A stretch of 64,000 bases of DNA from Enterobacter mori LMG 25706. GTDB lineage: Bacteria > Pseudomonadota > Gammaproteobacteria > Enterobacterales > Enterobacteriaceae. Shown here piece by piece: positions 21,780 to 32,179 of this stretch. A program made the translations under genes and the position numbers. The stretch covers positions 1 through 64,000 of the forward strand of contig NZ_GL890778.1 of NCBI RefSeq assembly GCF_000211415.1, in the 5' to 3' direction. How positions within the stretch are numbered: position 1 is the stretch's first letter; each line of letters begins with the position of its first letter. Below the pieces are notes generated by a model. It did not search any database. It had not been told where the DNA came from and saw only the letters and a list, made by a program, of their open reading frames with translations.

Positions 21780-21864
21780 GACCATAACCTCATTGAGTTA
21801 TTTTTATTCAATAATTGTTACATACCGTAACAGGAGCGCGAAGTGTAGGGTCTGAGGTATGACA

Positions 21865-21905
21865 TACAAATCAGACCAGTGGCGTGAGTATAGGTCTGAC
21901 CAGCT
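21865..21905 (-). promoter_or_regulatory. Two FadR-like sites upstream of fadL
   Basis: Site 21889-21905 matches the FadR consensus AACTGGTCNGACCAGTT at 12 of 16 positions, and site 21865-21881 carries the half TCNGACCAGT. They lie 86-126 bases before fadL in the 372-base fadL-yfcZ region, in line with FadR repression of fadL. The rest of that region holds the yfcZ promoter; nothing else is recognised. Confidence 0.65.
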
Positions 21906-22151
21906 AATATGTTGCAAGTTTGTTTATTAATATTTTCAAACATGTTTCTTGAAACGAGATCTGGTTGGCAAAATTGTGACCAGCGAGACTCACCCGAAAG
22001 GGTGAATTTTGTTTTAGATCATTTTTTAGTGTGATATTGCTCACTTATCCGATTTTGCGTCATTAACGGCTGGAGAGAGCCAGCGGCGGGGCGCAAAATA
22101 TCAGCATCGTGTTTATCTCGCGCTTTGCGCGAATACAGAGGAAATTGAGCT

Positions 22152-22436
22152 ATGAGTAAATGCAGTGCTGATGAAACCCCGGTTTGCTGCTGTATGGATG
22201 TTGGCACCATCATGGACAACACCGATTGCACCGCGTCTTACAGCCGTGTATTCACTAGCCGTGCCGAAGCGGAAGAAACCCTGGCCGCGCTGAGTCAACG
22301 TGCGCGTGAAGTCGAATCCGATCCGTGCGAAATCAAGTCGACCTTTACCGAAGTGGAAGGTGGCGTGAAGCTGGATATCGATTTTGTTTTTGCGTGTGAA
22401 GCTGAAACGCTGATTTTCCAGCTGGGGCTGCGTTAA
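22152..22436 (+). CDS. yfcZ: YfcZ/YiiS family small protein (DUF406)
   Basis: Small acidic cytoplasmic protein of 94 residues, function unknown. It has a Cys-rich start (KCSADETPVCCCMDVGTIMD) and the family body AEAEETLAALSQRAREVE. GAGGAAATTGAGCT precedes the ATG. It has the same length and position (between fadL and fadI) as in E. coli. Confidence 0.9.
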   Translation: MSKCSADETPVCCCMDVGTIMDNTDCTASYSRVFTSRAEAEETLAALSQRAREVESDPCEIKSTFTEVEGGVKLDIDFVFACEAETLIFQLGLR

Positions 22437-22449
22437 TTCCAGCGGTCTG

Positions 22450-22487
22450 GTGCCCTCACCCCAACCCTCTCCCACGGGAGAGGGCGC
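22450..22487. repeat. CCCTCTCCC/GGGAGAGGG intergenic hairpin repeat, copy after yfcZ
   Basis: The block CCCTCACCCCAACCCTCTCCC followed by GGGAGAGGG forms a stem of nine G-C-rich pairs. Related blocks occur at 32131, 44807, 52075 and 52145, always between genes. Confidence 0.8.
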
Positions 22488-22495
22488 AAACATCA

Positions 22496-22530
22496 AAAAC
22501 GGTAACCTCAGGGTTACCGTTTTGCTTTTA
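22496..22530 (+). terminator. Terminator after yfcZ
   Basis: Perfect 12-pair stem AAAACGGTAACC / GGTTACCGTTTT, loop TCAG, then GCTTTT. Confidence 0.9.
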
Positions 22531-22622
22531 CCTCGGGGCATTTTCTTTTTCTTCTCTGTGTTTTAGCTCGCATTTTTATGCTTCCCCGATTGGCTGAATG
22601 TAAAAAAATGGTTAAGACTGTT

Positions 22623-22639
22623 ATCAGGTCAGACCACTT
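22623..22639 (+). promoter_or_regulatory. FadR site upstream of fadIJ
   Basis: ATCAGGTCAGACCACTT matches the FadR consensus at 13 of 16 defined positions, 35 bases before the fadI start. FadR repression of fadIJ is established in E. coli. Confidence 0.75.
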
Positions 22640-22673
22640 TATATTTGTGTAAAGTTTTTTACAGGGGAATGTT

Positions 22674-23984
22674 ATGAGTCAGGCATTACCGCTTATCACC
22701 CGACAAGGTGATCGCATTGCCATTGTTAGCGGGTTGCGCACGCCGTTTGCGCGTCAGGCAACCGCCTTTCATGGTATACCGGCCGTCGATCTGGGAAAAA
22801 TGGTCGTAGGCGAGATGCTGGCTCGCAGCGAAATTCCGCCTGAGGTCATCGAACAGCTGGTCTTCGGCCAGGTCGTGCAGATGCCTGAAGCCCCCAACAT
22901 TGCACGTGAAATTGTTCTCGGCACGGGAATGAATGTGCACACCGATGCCTACAGCGTCAGTCGCGCCTGCGCGACCAGCTTTCAGGCGGTGGCTAACGTG
23001 GCCGAAAGCCTGATGGCGGGGACTATTCGCGCGGGTATCGCGGGCGGGGCGGACTCCTCTTCAGTGCTGCCGATTGGGGTCAGCAAAAAGCTGGCACGTA
23101 TCCTCGTGGATGCTAACAAGGCCCGCACTACTGGCCAGAAACTTAAACTCTTCTCGCGTTTACGCCTGCGCGATCTGATGCCTGTTCCGCCCGCGGTGGC
23201 TGAATATTCAACCGGTCTGCGCATGGGCGATACCGCTGAGCAGATGGCGAAGACCTACGGCATCACCCGCGAACAGCAGGATGCCCTGGCGCATCGTTCG
23301 CACCAGCTCGCTGCGAAGGCCTGGTCGGAAGGCAAACTTGTCGACGAGGTGATGACGGCTTACATCCCGCCTTTCCGCGAACCTCTGGTGGAAGATAACA
23401 ATATCCGTGGCACTTCGACGCTGGCGGATTACGCAAAACTGCGCCCGGCGTTTGACCGTAAACCTGGCACCGTTACGGCGGCCAACAGTACACCTCTGAC
23501 GGACGGTGCTGCGGCCGTGATCCTGATGACCGAATCCCGTGCGAAGGAGCTTGGCATCACCCCGCTGGGTTATTTGCGAAGCTATGCGTTTACGGCGATT
23601 GATGTCTGGCAGGACATGTTGTTAGGTCCAGCCTGGTCCACGCCGCTGGCGCTGGAGCGTGCGGGGCTGACGCTGGCTGACTTAACCCTGATCGATATGC
23701 ACGAAGCCTTTGCCGCACAAACTCTGGCAAACATCCAGCTGCTGGCAAGCGAGCGCTTCGCGCGCGATGTACTGGGCCGTGCCCACGCGACCGGCGAAGT
23801 GGATCAGAGTAAGTTTAACGTGCTTGGCGGATCCATCGCCTATGGCCATCCGTTTGCGGCAACGGGCGCGCGTATGATTACCCAAACGTTACATGAACTT
23901 CGTCGCCGCGGCGGTGGGTTTGGTCTCGTTACCGCCTGCGCGGCAGGCGGTCTTGGCGCAGCAATGGTTCTGGAGGCTGAATAA
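22674..23984 (+). CDS. fadI: 3-ketoacyl-CoA thiolase FadI
   Basis: Beta subunit of the FadIJ complex, which runs beta-oxidation mainly without oxygen; it cleaves 3-ketoacyl-CoA to acetyl-CoA and a shortened acyl-CoA. The 436 residues carry the nucleophile Cys in [11 protein letters not shown] (about residue 99), the block [19 protein letters not shown] with the catalytic His, and the second catalytic Cys in [12 protein letters not shown] near the C terminus. It overlaps fadJ by one base, so the two are translated together. A FadR site lies upstream. Confidence 0.96.
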   Translation: MSQALPLITRQGDRIAIVSGLRTPFARQATAFHGIPAVDLGKMVVGEMLARSEIPPEVIEQLVFGQVVQMPEAPNIAREIVLGTGMNVHTDAYSVSRACATSFQAVANVAESLMAGTIRAGIAGGADSSSVLPIGVSKKLARILVDANKARTTGQKLKLFSRLRLRDLMPVPPAVAEYSTGLRMGDTAEQMAKTYGITREQQDALAHRSHQLAAKAWSEGKLVDEVMTAYIPPFREPLVEDNNIRGTSTLADYAKLRPAFDRKPGTVTAANSTPLTDGAAAVILMTESRAKELGITPLGYLRSYAFTAIDVWQDMLLGPAWSTPLALERAGLTLADLTLIDMHEAFAAQTLANIQLLASERFARDVLGRAHATGEVDQSKFNVLGGSIAYGHPFAATGARMITQTLHELRRRGGGFGLVTACAAGGLGAAMVLEAE

Positions 23985-26131
23985 TGGACATGCCATCTGC
24001 ATTCAATCTGACGGTTCGCCTCGATAACGTGGCCGTTATCACTATTGATGTGCCTGATGAAAAGATGAATACCCTGAAGGCCGAATTTGGCGTTCAGGTG
24101 CGCGCGATGCTAAAGCAGCTCCGCGAAAACAAAACCATTCGCGGTCTGGTGTTTATCTCGGCCAAGCCGGATAACTTTATTGCCGGGGCAGATATCAACA
24201 TGATTGCCCGCGCGCAAAGCGCTCAGGAAGCCGAAGAGCTGGCGCGTCAGGGGCAGCAGGTGATGGCTGAGATCCACGCCCTGTCGTTCCCGGTGATTGC
24301 TGCCATTCACGGCGCTTGTCTGGGGGGCGGTTTAGAGCTGGCGCTGGCCTGCCATAGCCGCATTTGTACCGATGATGCAAAAACGGTGTTAGGCCTGCCG
24401 GAAGTGCAGTTAGGCCTGTTACCTGGCTCGGGTGGAACGCAGCGTTTACCGCGTCTGGTGGGGGTGAGTACCGCGCTGGAGATGATCTTAACCGGCAAGC
24501 AGCTGCGCGCCCGTCAGGCGCTGAAAGTGGGACTGGTCGATGAAGTGGTTCCCCACTCGATTTTGCTGGAGGCCGCCGTTGAGCTGGCCCTGAAAGGGCG
24601 TCAGGCAAAACGTCCTCTTCCTGTGCGTGAGCGCGTGCTGGCAGGGCCACTGGGGCGCGCGCTCCTGTTCAACATGGTAAGCAAAAAGACCGAGCAAAAA
24701 ACCAAAGGCAACTACCCGGCGGCGAAGCGCATTCTTGAAGTAATTGAAACCGGCTTGTCGCAGGGTAGCAGCAGCGGTTATGCCGCCGAGGCAAAAGCCT
24801 TTGGTGAACTGGCGATGACGCCGCAGTCTCAGGCGCTGCGCAGCATCTTCTTTGCCAGCATTGACGTCAAAAAAGATCCGGGAAGCGAAGCTGAGCCTGC
24901 GCCGCTGCGCGCCGTTGGCGTGCTGGGGGGCGGGCTGATGGGCGGTGGAATTGCGTTTGTCACTGCCAGTAAAGGCAAATTGCCGGTGCGTATCAAAGAC
25001 ATTAATCCTAAGGGAATCAACCACGCGCTTCAGTACAGCTGGCAGAACCTTGATCAGAAGGTTAAACGCCGCCATATCAAAGCAAGCGAGCGCGATAAAA
25101 CACTCTCGATGATCACTGGCACCACGGACTACCGCGGTTTTGCACATCGCGATCTGGTGATAGAAGCCGTTTTTGAAGATCTGGCGCTCAAGCAGCAAAT
25201 GGTGGCAGACGTTGAACAGCATTGCGCCCCGCATACCATCTTTGCTTCAAACACCTCGTCATTGCCGATTGGCGACATCGCGGCGAAAGCCGCACGACCG
25301 GAGCAGGTGATTGGTCTGCACTTCTTTAGCCCGGTTGAAAAAATGCCGCTGGTGGAGGTTATTCCACACGCGACCACCAGTCCGCAAACCGTTGCCACGG
25401 TGGTCAAGCTCGCGAAAAAGCAGGGCAAAACGCCGATTGTCGTGGCGGATAAAGCAGGCTTCTACGTCAATCGTATTCTGGCTCCCTACATTAATGAAGC
25501 AATGCGGTTGCTGACGGAAGGGGAGAAGATTGAGCACGTCGATGAGGCGCTGGTGAAGTTTGGTTTCCCTGTCGGCCCAATCCAACTTTTGGATGAGGTA
25601 GGAATAGATACCGGCACTAAAATTATACCTGTACTGGAGGCTGCTTACGGAGACCGTTTTAGCCCCCCTGCAAACATTGTTTCTGCAATTTTGAAGGACG
25701 ATCGCAAAGGCAGAAAAAATGAACGCGGTTTCTATCTTTACGGGGCAAAAGGGCGTAAAAGCAAGAAACAGGTCGACCCTGCGGTTTATGGGCTTATTTC
25801 TGTTACCGGTCAGGGAAAACTGTCGTCAGCGCAGTGTGCTGAGCGTTGTGTGATGATGATGCTCAACGAAGCGGCGCGCTGTTTCGGCGAACAGGTGATC
25901 AGAAGCGCACGCGATGGTGACATCGGTGCCGTATTTGGTATTGGTTTCCCGCCGTTCCTTGGCGGCCCGTTCCGGTATATGGACACCCTCGGGGCGGGTG
26001 AAGTGGTTGCAATTCTGCAACGTCTGGCTTCGCAATATGGTCCACGGTTTACACCCTGTGACGAATTATTGCAGATGGTGGAACGGGGCCAGACATTTTG
26101 GCCTGCAAGGGAAACTGTCCTCGTAAGCTGA
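23984..26131 (+). CDS. fadJ: Multifunctional fatty acid oxidation alpha subunit FadJ
   Basis: Enoyl-CoA hydratase, 3-hydroxyacyl-CoA dehydrogenase and epimerase in one chain of 715 residues, partner of FadI. Residues 1-190 are the crotonase domain with oxyanion and catalytic segments [25 protein letters not shown] and [17 protein letters not shown]. Residues about 310-490 are the NAD-binding domain ([20 protein letters not shown]), with the catalytic His in [19 protein letters not shown]-terminal dehydrogenase domains follow ([29 protein letters not shown]). The start codon overlaps the fadI stop; an ATG two codons later is a possible alternative. Confidence 0.96.
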   Translation: MDMPSAFNLTVRLDNVAVITIDVPDEKMNTLKAEFGVQVRAMLKQLRENKTIRGLVFISAKPDNFIAGADINMIARAQSAQEAEELARQGQQVMAEIHALSFPVIAAIHGACLGGGLELALACHSRICTDDAKTVLGLPEVQLGLLPGSGGTQRLPRLVGVSTALEMILTGKQLRARQALKVGLVDEVVPHSILLEAAVELALKGRQAKRPLPVRERVLAGPLGRALLFNMVSKKTEQKTKGNYPAAKRILEVIETGLSQGSSSGYAAEAKAFGELAMTPQSQALRSIFFASIDVKKDPGSEAEPAPLRAVGVLGGGLMGGGIAFVTASKGKLPVRIKDINPKGINHALQYSWQNLDQKVKRRHIKASERDKTLSMITGTTDYRGFAHRDLVIEAVFEDLALKQQMVADVEQHCAPHTIFASNTSSLPIGDIAAKAARPEQVIGLHFFSPVEKMPLVEVIPHATTSPQTVATVVKLAKKQGKTPIVVADKAGFYVNRILAPYINEAMRLLTEGEKIEHVDEALVKFGFPVGPIQLLDEVGIDTGTKIIPVLEAAYGDRFSPPANIVSAILKDDRKGRKNERGFYLYGAKGRKSKKQVDPAVYGLISVTGQGKLSSAQCAERCVMMMLNEAARCFGEQVIRSARDGDIGAVFGIGFPPFLGGPFRYMDTLGAGEVVAILQRLASQYGPRFTPCDELLQMVERGQTFWPARETVLVS

Positions 26132-26340
26132 GGTCAAAGAAGGGTAAATCCTTCGGTGAAGAGACCTGTTTTGGCGAATTTGTAAACAGAGATTGACTAT
26201 ACTTACGCCATTGAGGTAAAAAACAGCGTTTCATTCACCGAATGGATCAGGCACAATGCCCGGCCATCGGGTTTTCTACCTCCCAGCTTTAATCGCGGGT
26301 AGTCAACGCCGGTGATTCTGGTTAACAAAAGCGGTGCAAT

Positions 26341-26826
26341 ATGCAAGTTTTTATCATGCGTCACGGCGACGCGGCACTCGATGCCGCCAGTGCCTCAGTA
26401 CGTCCTTTGACAGTCTGTGGCTGCGACGAATCCCGTCAAATGGCTACCTGGCTTAAAGGTCAAAAAGTGGACATTGAACGCGTTCTGGTGAGTCCGTTCC
26501 TGCGTGCAGAACAGACGCTGGATGTGGTAGGGGAGTGTATGAACCTGCCTTCCAGTGTGGATGTTCTCCCTGAACTCACGCCGTGTGGCGATGTGGGTCT
26601 TGTGAGTGCCTATCTTCAGGCGCTGTGCAATGAAGGTGTCGCTTCCGCACTGGTCATTTCCCCCCTGCCGCTGGTCGGCTATCTGGTATCTGAGCTGTGC
26701 CCTGGCGAAACGCCGCCGATGTTCACGACCTCCGCCATTGCCAACGTCACCCTGGACGAAACCGGCAAAGGTGTCTTTAACTGGCAAATGAGTCCGTGCA
26801 ACCTGAAGATGGCAAAAGCTATCTGA
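26341..26826 (+). CDS. sixA: Phosphohistidine phosphatase SixA
   Basis: Cytoplasmic phosphatase that removes phosphate from histidines; in E. coli it acts on NPr of the nitrogen PTS. The 161 residues begin with the phosphoglycerate-mutase-type motif MRHGDAA, with nucleophile His8, and carry the second Arg/His set in VSPFLRAEQT and the late segment LVISPLPLVGYL, where the usual catalytic-core His of the SH-type motif is replaced by Pro-Leu as expected for short family members. It stands alone, 209 bases after fadJ. Confidence 0.93.
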   Translation: MQVFIMRHGDAALDAASASVRPLTVCGCDESRQMATWLKGQKVDIERVLVSPFLRAEQTLDVVGECMNLPSSVDVLPELTPCGDVGLVSAYLQALCNEGVASALVISPLPLVGYLVSELCPGETPPMFTTSAIANVTLDETGKGVFNWQMSPCNLKMAKAI

Positions 26827-26872
26827 CGTGACGTGCGAAATGGCGGGGCGCAATGTGCTTCCCGCCATCCTG

Positions 26873-27424
26873 TCAGGGCAACTCTGGCGGCTGCCATTCC
26901 TCGACTTCAATCAACACCAGCAATGCGGCATCTCCGCCGTACTCTTTGGGTGCCTGATGAAACGCCATCACGTGTGGATGCTGAGCCAGCCACAGCGGCG
27001 TCTGTTGCTTGAGAATATGTTTGCCGTGACCGTGCATCACGCAGGCGCAAAAAACGTGTTCGCGACGACATGCCGCAATCAACGCCCCCAGCTCCTGTTT
27101 CGCCTGCATCTGGGTTAACCCGTGCAGATCGAGAAACAGCTCCGGTGAATAGTCCCCACGTCGTAGCTTTTTCAGCTCAAAATGGCTGACGTCTTCACGT
27201 ACGTACTTCACAGCCCCCTGCGTGTTGAGCAGCGGCTGAAATTCATCTGAAAAATAGTGACTGTTATCGGCCTGCTCCTGGAGCAGTCGCTTGACCGGCA
27301 CTTCGCTGATTTTTTTGCGCTGAGGACGATGAACGATGGTGCCCTGCGTGATTTTACGCGTCCCGGTCATCAGCTGTCGGAAGAGTGTCTGATCCTCCTC
27401 GCTGAGCGATGTTTTCTTTTTCAT
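26873..27424 (-). CDS. smrB: Ribosome rescue endonuclease SmrB
   Basis: Smr-domain nuclease that cuts mRNA at collided ribosomes and so starts rescue. The 183 residues have a basic N-terminal ribosome-binding arm (1-85) and the Smr domain from about 95, with the catalytic motif DLHGLTQ and the GxG loop [23 protein letters not shown]. Close to E. coli YfcN/SmrB. It diverges from prmB. Confidence 0.94.
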   Translation of the reverse strand: MKKKTSLSEEDQTLFRQLMTGTRKITQGTIVHRPQRKKISEVPVKRLLQEQADNSHYFSDEFQPLLNTQGAVKYVREDVSHFELKKLRRGDYSPELFLDLHGLTQMQAKQELGALIAACRREHVFCACVMHGHGKHILKQQTPLWLAQHPHVMAFHQAPKEYGGDAALLVLIEVEEWQPPELP

Positions 27425-27569
27425 TTGGCATTCTCATCTCGTATTTCCGATAGTGTACCCGACTAAACGCATTTTTTAACCTCAAGCGGTACGCGTCATT
27501 GCTGATTTATCGCCGTCTTCATGGCAAACTAGCCGCCGAAAATTATGCGAGCATGCCCTGGAGGAAAGA

Positions 27570-28502
27570 GTGGATAAAATTTTTGTCGATGAAGCAGTAA
27601 ACGAGCTGCATACCATACAGGACATGTTGCGCTGGTCGGTTAGCCGCTTCAGCGCCGCCAACATCTGGTACGGTCACGGTACCGATAACCCGTGGGATGA
27701 GGCCGTTCAGCTGGTGCTGCCGTCCCTCTACCTGCCGCTGGATATTCCGGAAGACATGCGTACCGCGCGCCTGACCTCCAGCGAGAAGCACCGCATCGTT
27801 GAGCGCGTGATCCGCCGCGTGAACGAGCGTATCCCGGTAGCCTACCTGACCAATAAAGCCTGGTTCTGCGGCCACGAGTTCTATGTTGATGAACGCGTGC
27901 TGGTGCCGCGCTCGCCGATTGGTGAGCTGATCAACAACCACTTTGACGGACTGATTAACCATCAGCCGCAGCACATTCTGGATATGTGTACCGGCAGCGG
28001 CTGCATTGCGATTGCCTGTGCCTATGCCTTCCCGGAAGCGGAAGTGGACGCGGTCGATATTTCCACCGACGCGCTGGCCGTAACCGAGCACAACATTGAA
28101 GAGCACGGCCTGATCCATCACGTAACGCCAATTCGCTCCGATCTGTTCCGCGATCTGCCGACGCTGCAGTACGATCTGATCGTCACCAATCCGCCATACG
28201 TCGATGCAGAAGACATGTCCGATCTGCCAAACGAATATCGCCATGAGCCGGAGCTGGGCCTGGCATCAGGCTCTGACGGCCTGAAGCTGACCCGCCGCAT
28301 TCTGGCCTGCGCGCCGGATTACCTGACCGACGACGGCGTTCTGATTTGTGAAGTGGGCAACAGCATGGTACATCTGATAGAGCAGTACCCGGATGTGCCG
28401 TTCACCTGGCTCGAGTTCGACAACGGCGGTGACGGCGTCTTTATGCTGACCAAAGCGCAGCTGCTCGACGCGCGCGAACACTTCAGCATCTATAAAGATT
28501 AA
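27570..28502 (+). CDS. prmB: 50S ribosomal protein L3 glutamine methyltransferase PrmB
   Basis: S-adenosylmethionine-dependent enzyme that N5-methylates a glutamine of ribosomal protein L3. The 310 residues have an N-terminal helical domain (about 1-115), the SAM loop [15 protein letters not shown] and the catalytic NPPY motif in [11 protein letters not shown]. The start is a GTG with GGAGGAAA before it, at the same place as in E. coli. aroC follows 60 bases later. Confidence 0.96.
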   Translation: MDKIFVDEAVNELHTIQDMLRWSVSRFSAANIWYGHGTDNPWDEAVQLVLPSLYLPLDIPEDMRTARLTSSEKHRIVERVIRRVNERIPVAYLTNKAWFCGHEFYVDERVLVPRSPIGELINNHFDGLINHQPQHILDMCTGSGCIAIACAYAFPEAEVDAVDISTDALAVTEHNIEEHGLIHHVTPIRSDLFRDLPTLQYDLIVTNPPYVDAEDMSDLPNEYRHEPELGLASGSDGLKLTRRILACAPDYLTDDGVLICEVGNSMVHLIEQYPDVPFTWLEFDNGGDGVFMLTKAQLLDAREHFSIYKD

Positions 28503-28562
28503 TCCAGCGGGCTTCGGCCCGTTTCACAACGCTCAAACACAAACAACAACATCGGAGCCGTG

Positions 28563-29648
28563 ATGGCAGGAAACAGTATTGGACAGGTATTCCGCGTGAC
28601 CACCTTTGGGGAGTCGCACGGGTTGGCACTCGGTTGCATCGTCGACGGCGTACCGCCAGGCATCGAACTGACCGAAGCAGATTTACAGCACGACCTCGAC
28701 CGTCGACGTCCGGGCACCTCTCGCTACACCACGCAGCGTCGCGAGCCGGACCAGGTCAAAATTCTTTCCGGCGTCTTTGAAGGGCGCACCACCGGGACCA
28801 GCATTGGTCTGCTGATCGAAAATACCGATCAGCGCTCCCAGGACTACGGCGCCATCAAAGACGTTTTCCGTCCGGGCCACGCCGACTACACCTACGAACA
28901 AAAGTACGGCTTCCGTGACTATCGCGGTGGCGGACGCTCTTCCGCGCGTGAAACCGCGATGCGCGTGGCGGCAGGGGCGATTGCCAAGAAATACTTGCAG
29001 CAGAAATTTGGCATCGTTATCCGCGGCTGTCTGACCCAGATGGGCGACATTCCACTGGCGATCAAAGACTGGGATCAGGTCGAGCAAAACCCGTTCTTTT
29101 GCGCGGATGCCGACAAGCTGGAGGCGCTCGACGAACTGATGCGCGGCCTTAAAAAAGAGGGCGACTCCATCGGTGCAAAAGTCACCGTGGTGGCTGATGG
29201 CGTTCCGGCTGGCTGGGGCGAGCCGGTATTTGACCGTCTCGACGCTGACATCGCCCACGCGCTGATGAGCATCAACGCGGTGAAGGGCGTCGAGATTGGC
29301 GACGGTTTTGACGTGGTTCAGCTTCGCGGAAGCCAGAACCGCGACGAAATCACGAAAGCGGGCTTCCAGAGCAACCATGCGGGCGGCATTCTGGGCGGTA
29401 TCAGCAGCGGGCAGCAAATTGTTGCCAACATCGCACTGAAGCCGACTTCCAGCATTACCGTGCCGGGCCACACGATTAACCGCTCTGGTGAAGAAGTTGA
29501 GATGATCACCAAAGGACGTCACGATCCGTGCGTGGGGATCCGCGCGGTACCGATCGCAGAAGCGATGCTGGCGATCGTGTTGATGGATCACTTCCTGCGC
29601 CAGCGCGCGCAGAATGCGGATGTGACGACCACCATTCCACGCTGGTAA
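28563..29648 (+). CDS. aroC: Chorismate synthase AroC
   Basis: Last step of the shikimate pathway: 5-enolpyruvylshikimate 3-phosphate to chorismate, with reduced FMN. The 361 residues match the E. coli length. Signature blocks [45 protein letters not shown] and [18 protein letters not shown] are present, with the two catalytic His in GESHG and GRHDP. A GTG one codon earlier is rejected because GGAG is better placed for the ATG. It is the first gene of the aroC-mepA-yfcA-epmC-yfcL run. Confidence 0.97.
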   Translation: MAGNSIGQVFRVTTFGESHGLALGCIVDGVPPGIELTEADLQHDLDRRRPGTSRYTTQRREPDQVKILSGVFEGRTTGTSIGLLIENTDQRSQDYGAIKDVFRPGHADYTYEQKYGFRDYRGGGRSSARETAMRVAAGAIAKKYLQQKFGIVIRGCLTQMGDIPLAIKDWDQVEQNPFFCADADKLEALDELMRGLKKEGDSIGAKVTVVADGVPAGWGEPVFDRLDADIAHALMSINAVKGVEIGDGFDVVQLRGSQNRDEITKAGFQSNHAGGILGGISSGQQIVANIALKPTSSITVPGHTINRSGEEVEMITKGRHDPCVGIRAVPIAEAMLAIVLMDHFLRQRAQNADVTTTIPRW

Positions 29649-29650
29649 AC

Positions 29651-30475
29651 ATGAAAAAAACCGCAATTGCTCTGCTGGCGCTGCTCGCCAGTGGAGCCTC
29701 TCTGGCCGCCACGCCGTGGCAAAAAATCACCCATCCGGTGGCGGGGAGTGCGCAGTCCATCGGTGCCTTCTCTAACGGCTGCATCGTGGGCGCGCAGGAA
29801 CTTCCGCTGCAGTCGGACACCTATCAGGTGATGCGTACCGATCAGCGCCGCTATTTCGGCCATCCGGATCTGGTGCTGTTTATACAGCGCCTTGGTAATC
29901 AGGTGCATAACCTGGGGCTGGGCACGATGCTGATCGGCGATATGGGGATGCCTGCCGGGGGCCGCTTCAACGGCGGTCACGCCAGCCACCAGACCGGACT
30001 GGATGTCGATATCTTCTTACAGCTACCGAAAACGCGCTGGACGTCTTCGCAGTTGCTGAAACCGCAGGCGCTGGATTTGGTCGCGAGCGACGGTAAGCGC
30101 GTAGTGCCGTCCCTGTGGACGCAGGATGTCTCCAGCATGATCAAGCTGGCGGCAGAAGATAACGATGTCACGCGGATTTTCGTTAACCCGGCCATCAAGC
30201 AACAGCTCTGTCTGGATGCCGGAACGGATCGCGACTGGCTGCGTAAAGTGCGTCCGTGGTTCCAGCACCGTGCACATATGCACGTTCGTCTGCGCTGCCC
30301 GGCGAACAGTCTGGAATGTGAAGATCAGCCGCTTCCACCGCCTGGCGATGGCTGTGGTTATGAACTGCAAAGCTGGTTTGAACCGGCGAAGCCTGGAACC
30401 TCTAAGCCTGAGAAGAAGACACCGCCTCCGTTGCCGCCTTCCTGCCAGGCGCTACTGGATGAGCATGTACTTTAA
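29651..30475 (+). CDS. mepA: Penicillin-insensitive murein DD-endopeptidase MepA
   Basis: Periplasmic LAS-family zinc peptidase that cuts D-Ala-mDAP cross-links in peptidoglycan. The 274 residues start with a signal peptide ([20 protein letters not shown]). The zinc ligands are seen in [15 protein letters not shown] (His and Asp) and in [12 protein letters not shown] (His). Cys residues in the second half fit the disulfides of this protein. It starts 2 bases after the aroC stop; the long frame beginning inside aroC is rejected because it would bury the signal peptide. Confidence 0.96.
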   Translation: MKKTAIALLALLASGASLAATPWQKITHPVAGSAQSIGAFSNGCIVGAQELPLQSDTYQVMRTDQRRYFGHPDLVLFIQRLGNQVHNLGLGTMLIGDMGMPAGGRFNGGHASHQTGLDVDIFLQLPKTRWTSSQLLKPQALDLVASDGKRVVPSLWTQDVSSMIKLAAEDNDVTRIFVNPAIKQQLCLDAGTDRDWLRKVRPWFQHRAHMHVRLRCPANSLECEDQPLPPPGDGCGYELQSWFEPAKPGTSKPEKKTPPPLPPSCQALLDEHVL

Positions 30476-31284
30476 TGGATAATTTCGTCGATCTGTTTAT
30501 GGTGTCACCGCTGCTGCTGGCGGTGCTCTTTTTTGTTGCGATGCTCGCCGGGTTTATCGATGCGCTGGCGGGTGGAGGCGGTTTGCTGACGGTTCCGGCG
30601 CTGCTGGCGGCGGGCATGAGCCCGGCTCAGGCGCTGGCGACTAACAAGCTGCAGGCCTGCGGTGGGTCGCTCTCGGCGTCGCTCTATTTTATCCGCCGAA
30701 AGGTGGTGAGCCTGGCCGATCAGAAGCTCAATATTCTGATGACCTTTATTGGCTCGACGTCGGGTGCGCTGCTGGTTCAGCACGTGCAGTCCGATATTTT
30801 GCGTCAGATCCTGCCGATCCTGGTTATTTGCATCGGCCTGTACTTTTTGCTGATGCCGAAGCTTGGTGAAGAGGATCGCCCGCGTCGCCTGCACGGCCTG
30901 CCGTTTGCGCTGGTTGCCGGGGGCTGTGTGGGTTTTTATGACGGTTTCTTCGGCCCGGGCGCAGGCTCATTTTACGCGCTGGCCTTCGTGACGCTGGCCG
31001 GGTTCAACCTCGCCAAATCCACCGCCCATGCCAAAGTGCTCAACGCGACCTCAAACGTCGGCGGCCTGCTGCTGTTTATCATTGGCGGCAAGGTTATCTG
31101 GGCAACCGGCTTTGTAATGATGGTGGGCCAATTTTTAGGCGCGCGCGTGGGCTCGCGTCTGGTATTGAGCAAGGGGCAAAAGCTGATCCGCCCGATGATT
31201 GTTGTGGTCTCGGCGGTGATGAGCGCCAAACTGCTTTATGACAGCCATGGACAGGAGATCCTCACCTGGTTGGGGATGCACTAA
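30475..31284 (+). CDS. yfcA: TSUP-family membrane transporter YfcA
   Basis: Inner-membrane protein of the TauE/SafE (TSUP) sulfite/sulfonate exporter family, 269 residues with about eight hydrophobic helices. Family blocks GFIDALAGGGGLLTVPALL near the N terminus and CVGFYDGFFGPGAGSFYALAFV in the second half are clear. The substrate is unknown. Its ATG overlaps the mepA stop by one base and its stop overlaps the epmC start, so it is coupled to both. Confidence 0.93.
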   Translation: MDNFVDLFMVSPLLLAVLFFVAMLAGFIDALAGGGGLLTVPALLAAGMSPAQALATNKLQACGGSLSASLYFIRRKVVSLADQKLNILMTFIGSTSGALLVQHVQSDILRQILPILVICIGLYFLLMPKLGEEDRPRRLHGLPFALVAGGCVGFYDGFFGPGAGSFYALAFVTLAGFNLAKSTAHAKVLNATSNVGGLLLFIIGGKVIWATGFVMMVGQFLGARVGSRLVLSKGQKLIRPMIVVVSAVMSAKLLYDSHGQEILTWLGMH

Positions 31285-31829
31285 TGAACAGTACGCATAA
31301 CTACGAACAGCTGATTGAGATTTTCGACGGCTGTTTTGCTGATGATTTTAATACCCGTCTGATTAAAGGCGACGACGAACCGATCTATCTTCCTGCTGAT
31401 GCAGAGGTTCCGTATAACCGCATCGTTTTCGCACATGGCTTTTACGCCAGCGGTTTGCACGAGATTTCGCACTGGTGCATCGCGGGGAAAGCACGTCGCG
31501 AGCTGGTGGACTTCGGTTACTGGTATTGCCCGGACGGGCGTGACGCCGCAACTCAGGGCCAGTTTGAAGATGTTGAAGTCAAACCCCAGGCGCTGGAGTG
31601 GCTGTTCTGCGTGGCGGCGGGCTTCCCGTTCAACGTGAGCTGCGACAACCTGGAAGGCGACTTCGAGCCGGATCGTATCGTCTTCCAGCGCCGCGTTCAT
31701 AAGCAGGTGATGGAATATCTTGAGAAGGGCATCCCGGAACGTCCGGCGCGCCTGATCGAGGCTTTACAGAATTATTACCACACGCCGGAGATCACGGCGG
31801 AATGCTTCCCTTGGCCGGAAGATCTTTAA
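31284..31829 (+). CDS. epmC: Elongation factor P hydroxylase EpmC
   Basis: Hydroxylates the beta-lysyl-lysine modification of elongation factor P, the last step after EpmA and EpmB. The 181 residues include an HExxH-type metal motif in [11 protein letters not shown] (about residues 53-63). Family-typical segments [13 protein letters not shown] and [14 protein letters not shown] are present. It overlaps yfcA by one base and precedes yfcL by 13 bases. Confidence 0.94.
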   Translation: MNSTHNYEQLIEIFDGCFADDFNTRLIKGDDEPIYLPADAEVPYNRIVFAHGFYASGLHEISHWCIAGKARRELVDFGYWYCPDGRDAATQGQFEDVEVKPQALEWLFCVAAGFPFNVSCDNLEGDFEPDRIVFQRRVHKQVMEYLEKGIPERPARLIEALQNYYHTPEITAECFPWPEDL

Positions 31830-31842
31830 CAGAGGAAAGAAG

Positions 31843-32121
31843 ATGATCGCAGAATTTGAATCACGCATTCTGGCGTTAATTGATGACATGGTGGAACACG
31901 CCAGTGATGATGAGCTGTTCGCCAGCGGTTATCTGCGTGGTCACCTGACGCTTGCCGTAGCCGAGCTGGAGGCAGGTGACGATCACTCTGCCGACGCAGT
32001 TCACGAAGAAGTGACTCGCAGCCTGGAAAAAGCCATTCAGGCCGGAGAACTCTCTCCGCGCGATCAGTCTTTGGTGCTGGGAATGTGGGACAAACTGTTC
32101 CAGCAGGCGAAAGCGAAGTAA
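31843..32121 (+). CDS. yfcL: YfcL family protein
   Basis: Acidic 92-residue protein of unknown function, last gene of the aroC run. It is predicted to be all-helical, with the block [24 protein letters not shown] and a C-terminal Lys-rich end. Ribosome site GAGGAAAGAAG precedes the ATG. Same place and size as in E. coli. Confidence 0.9.
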   Translation: MIAEFESRILALIDDMVEHASDDELFASGYLRGHLTLAVAELEAGDDHSADAVHEEVTRSLEKAIQAGELSPRDQSLVLGMWDKLFQQAKAK

Positions 32122-32130
32122 GTGTTTCAC

Positions 32131-32178
32131 CACCCTCTCCCTGTGGGAGAGGGACGGGGTGAGGGCACCAGACCGCAC
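32131..32178. repeat. CCCTCTCCC/GGGAGAGGG hairpin repeat between yfcL and mnmC
   Basis: CACCCTCTCCCTGTGGGAGAGGG stem-loop followed by CGGGGTGAGGGCACCAGACCGCAC. It sits between convergent yfcL and mnmC, ending next to the mnmC stop. Member of the family also seen at 22450, 44807, 52075 and 52145. Confidence 0.85.
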
Positions 32179-32179
32179 C

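Noticed and set aside
28683-29666. 327-codon minus-strand frame
   Set aside because: Antisense of aroC; no ribosome site and no domain.
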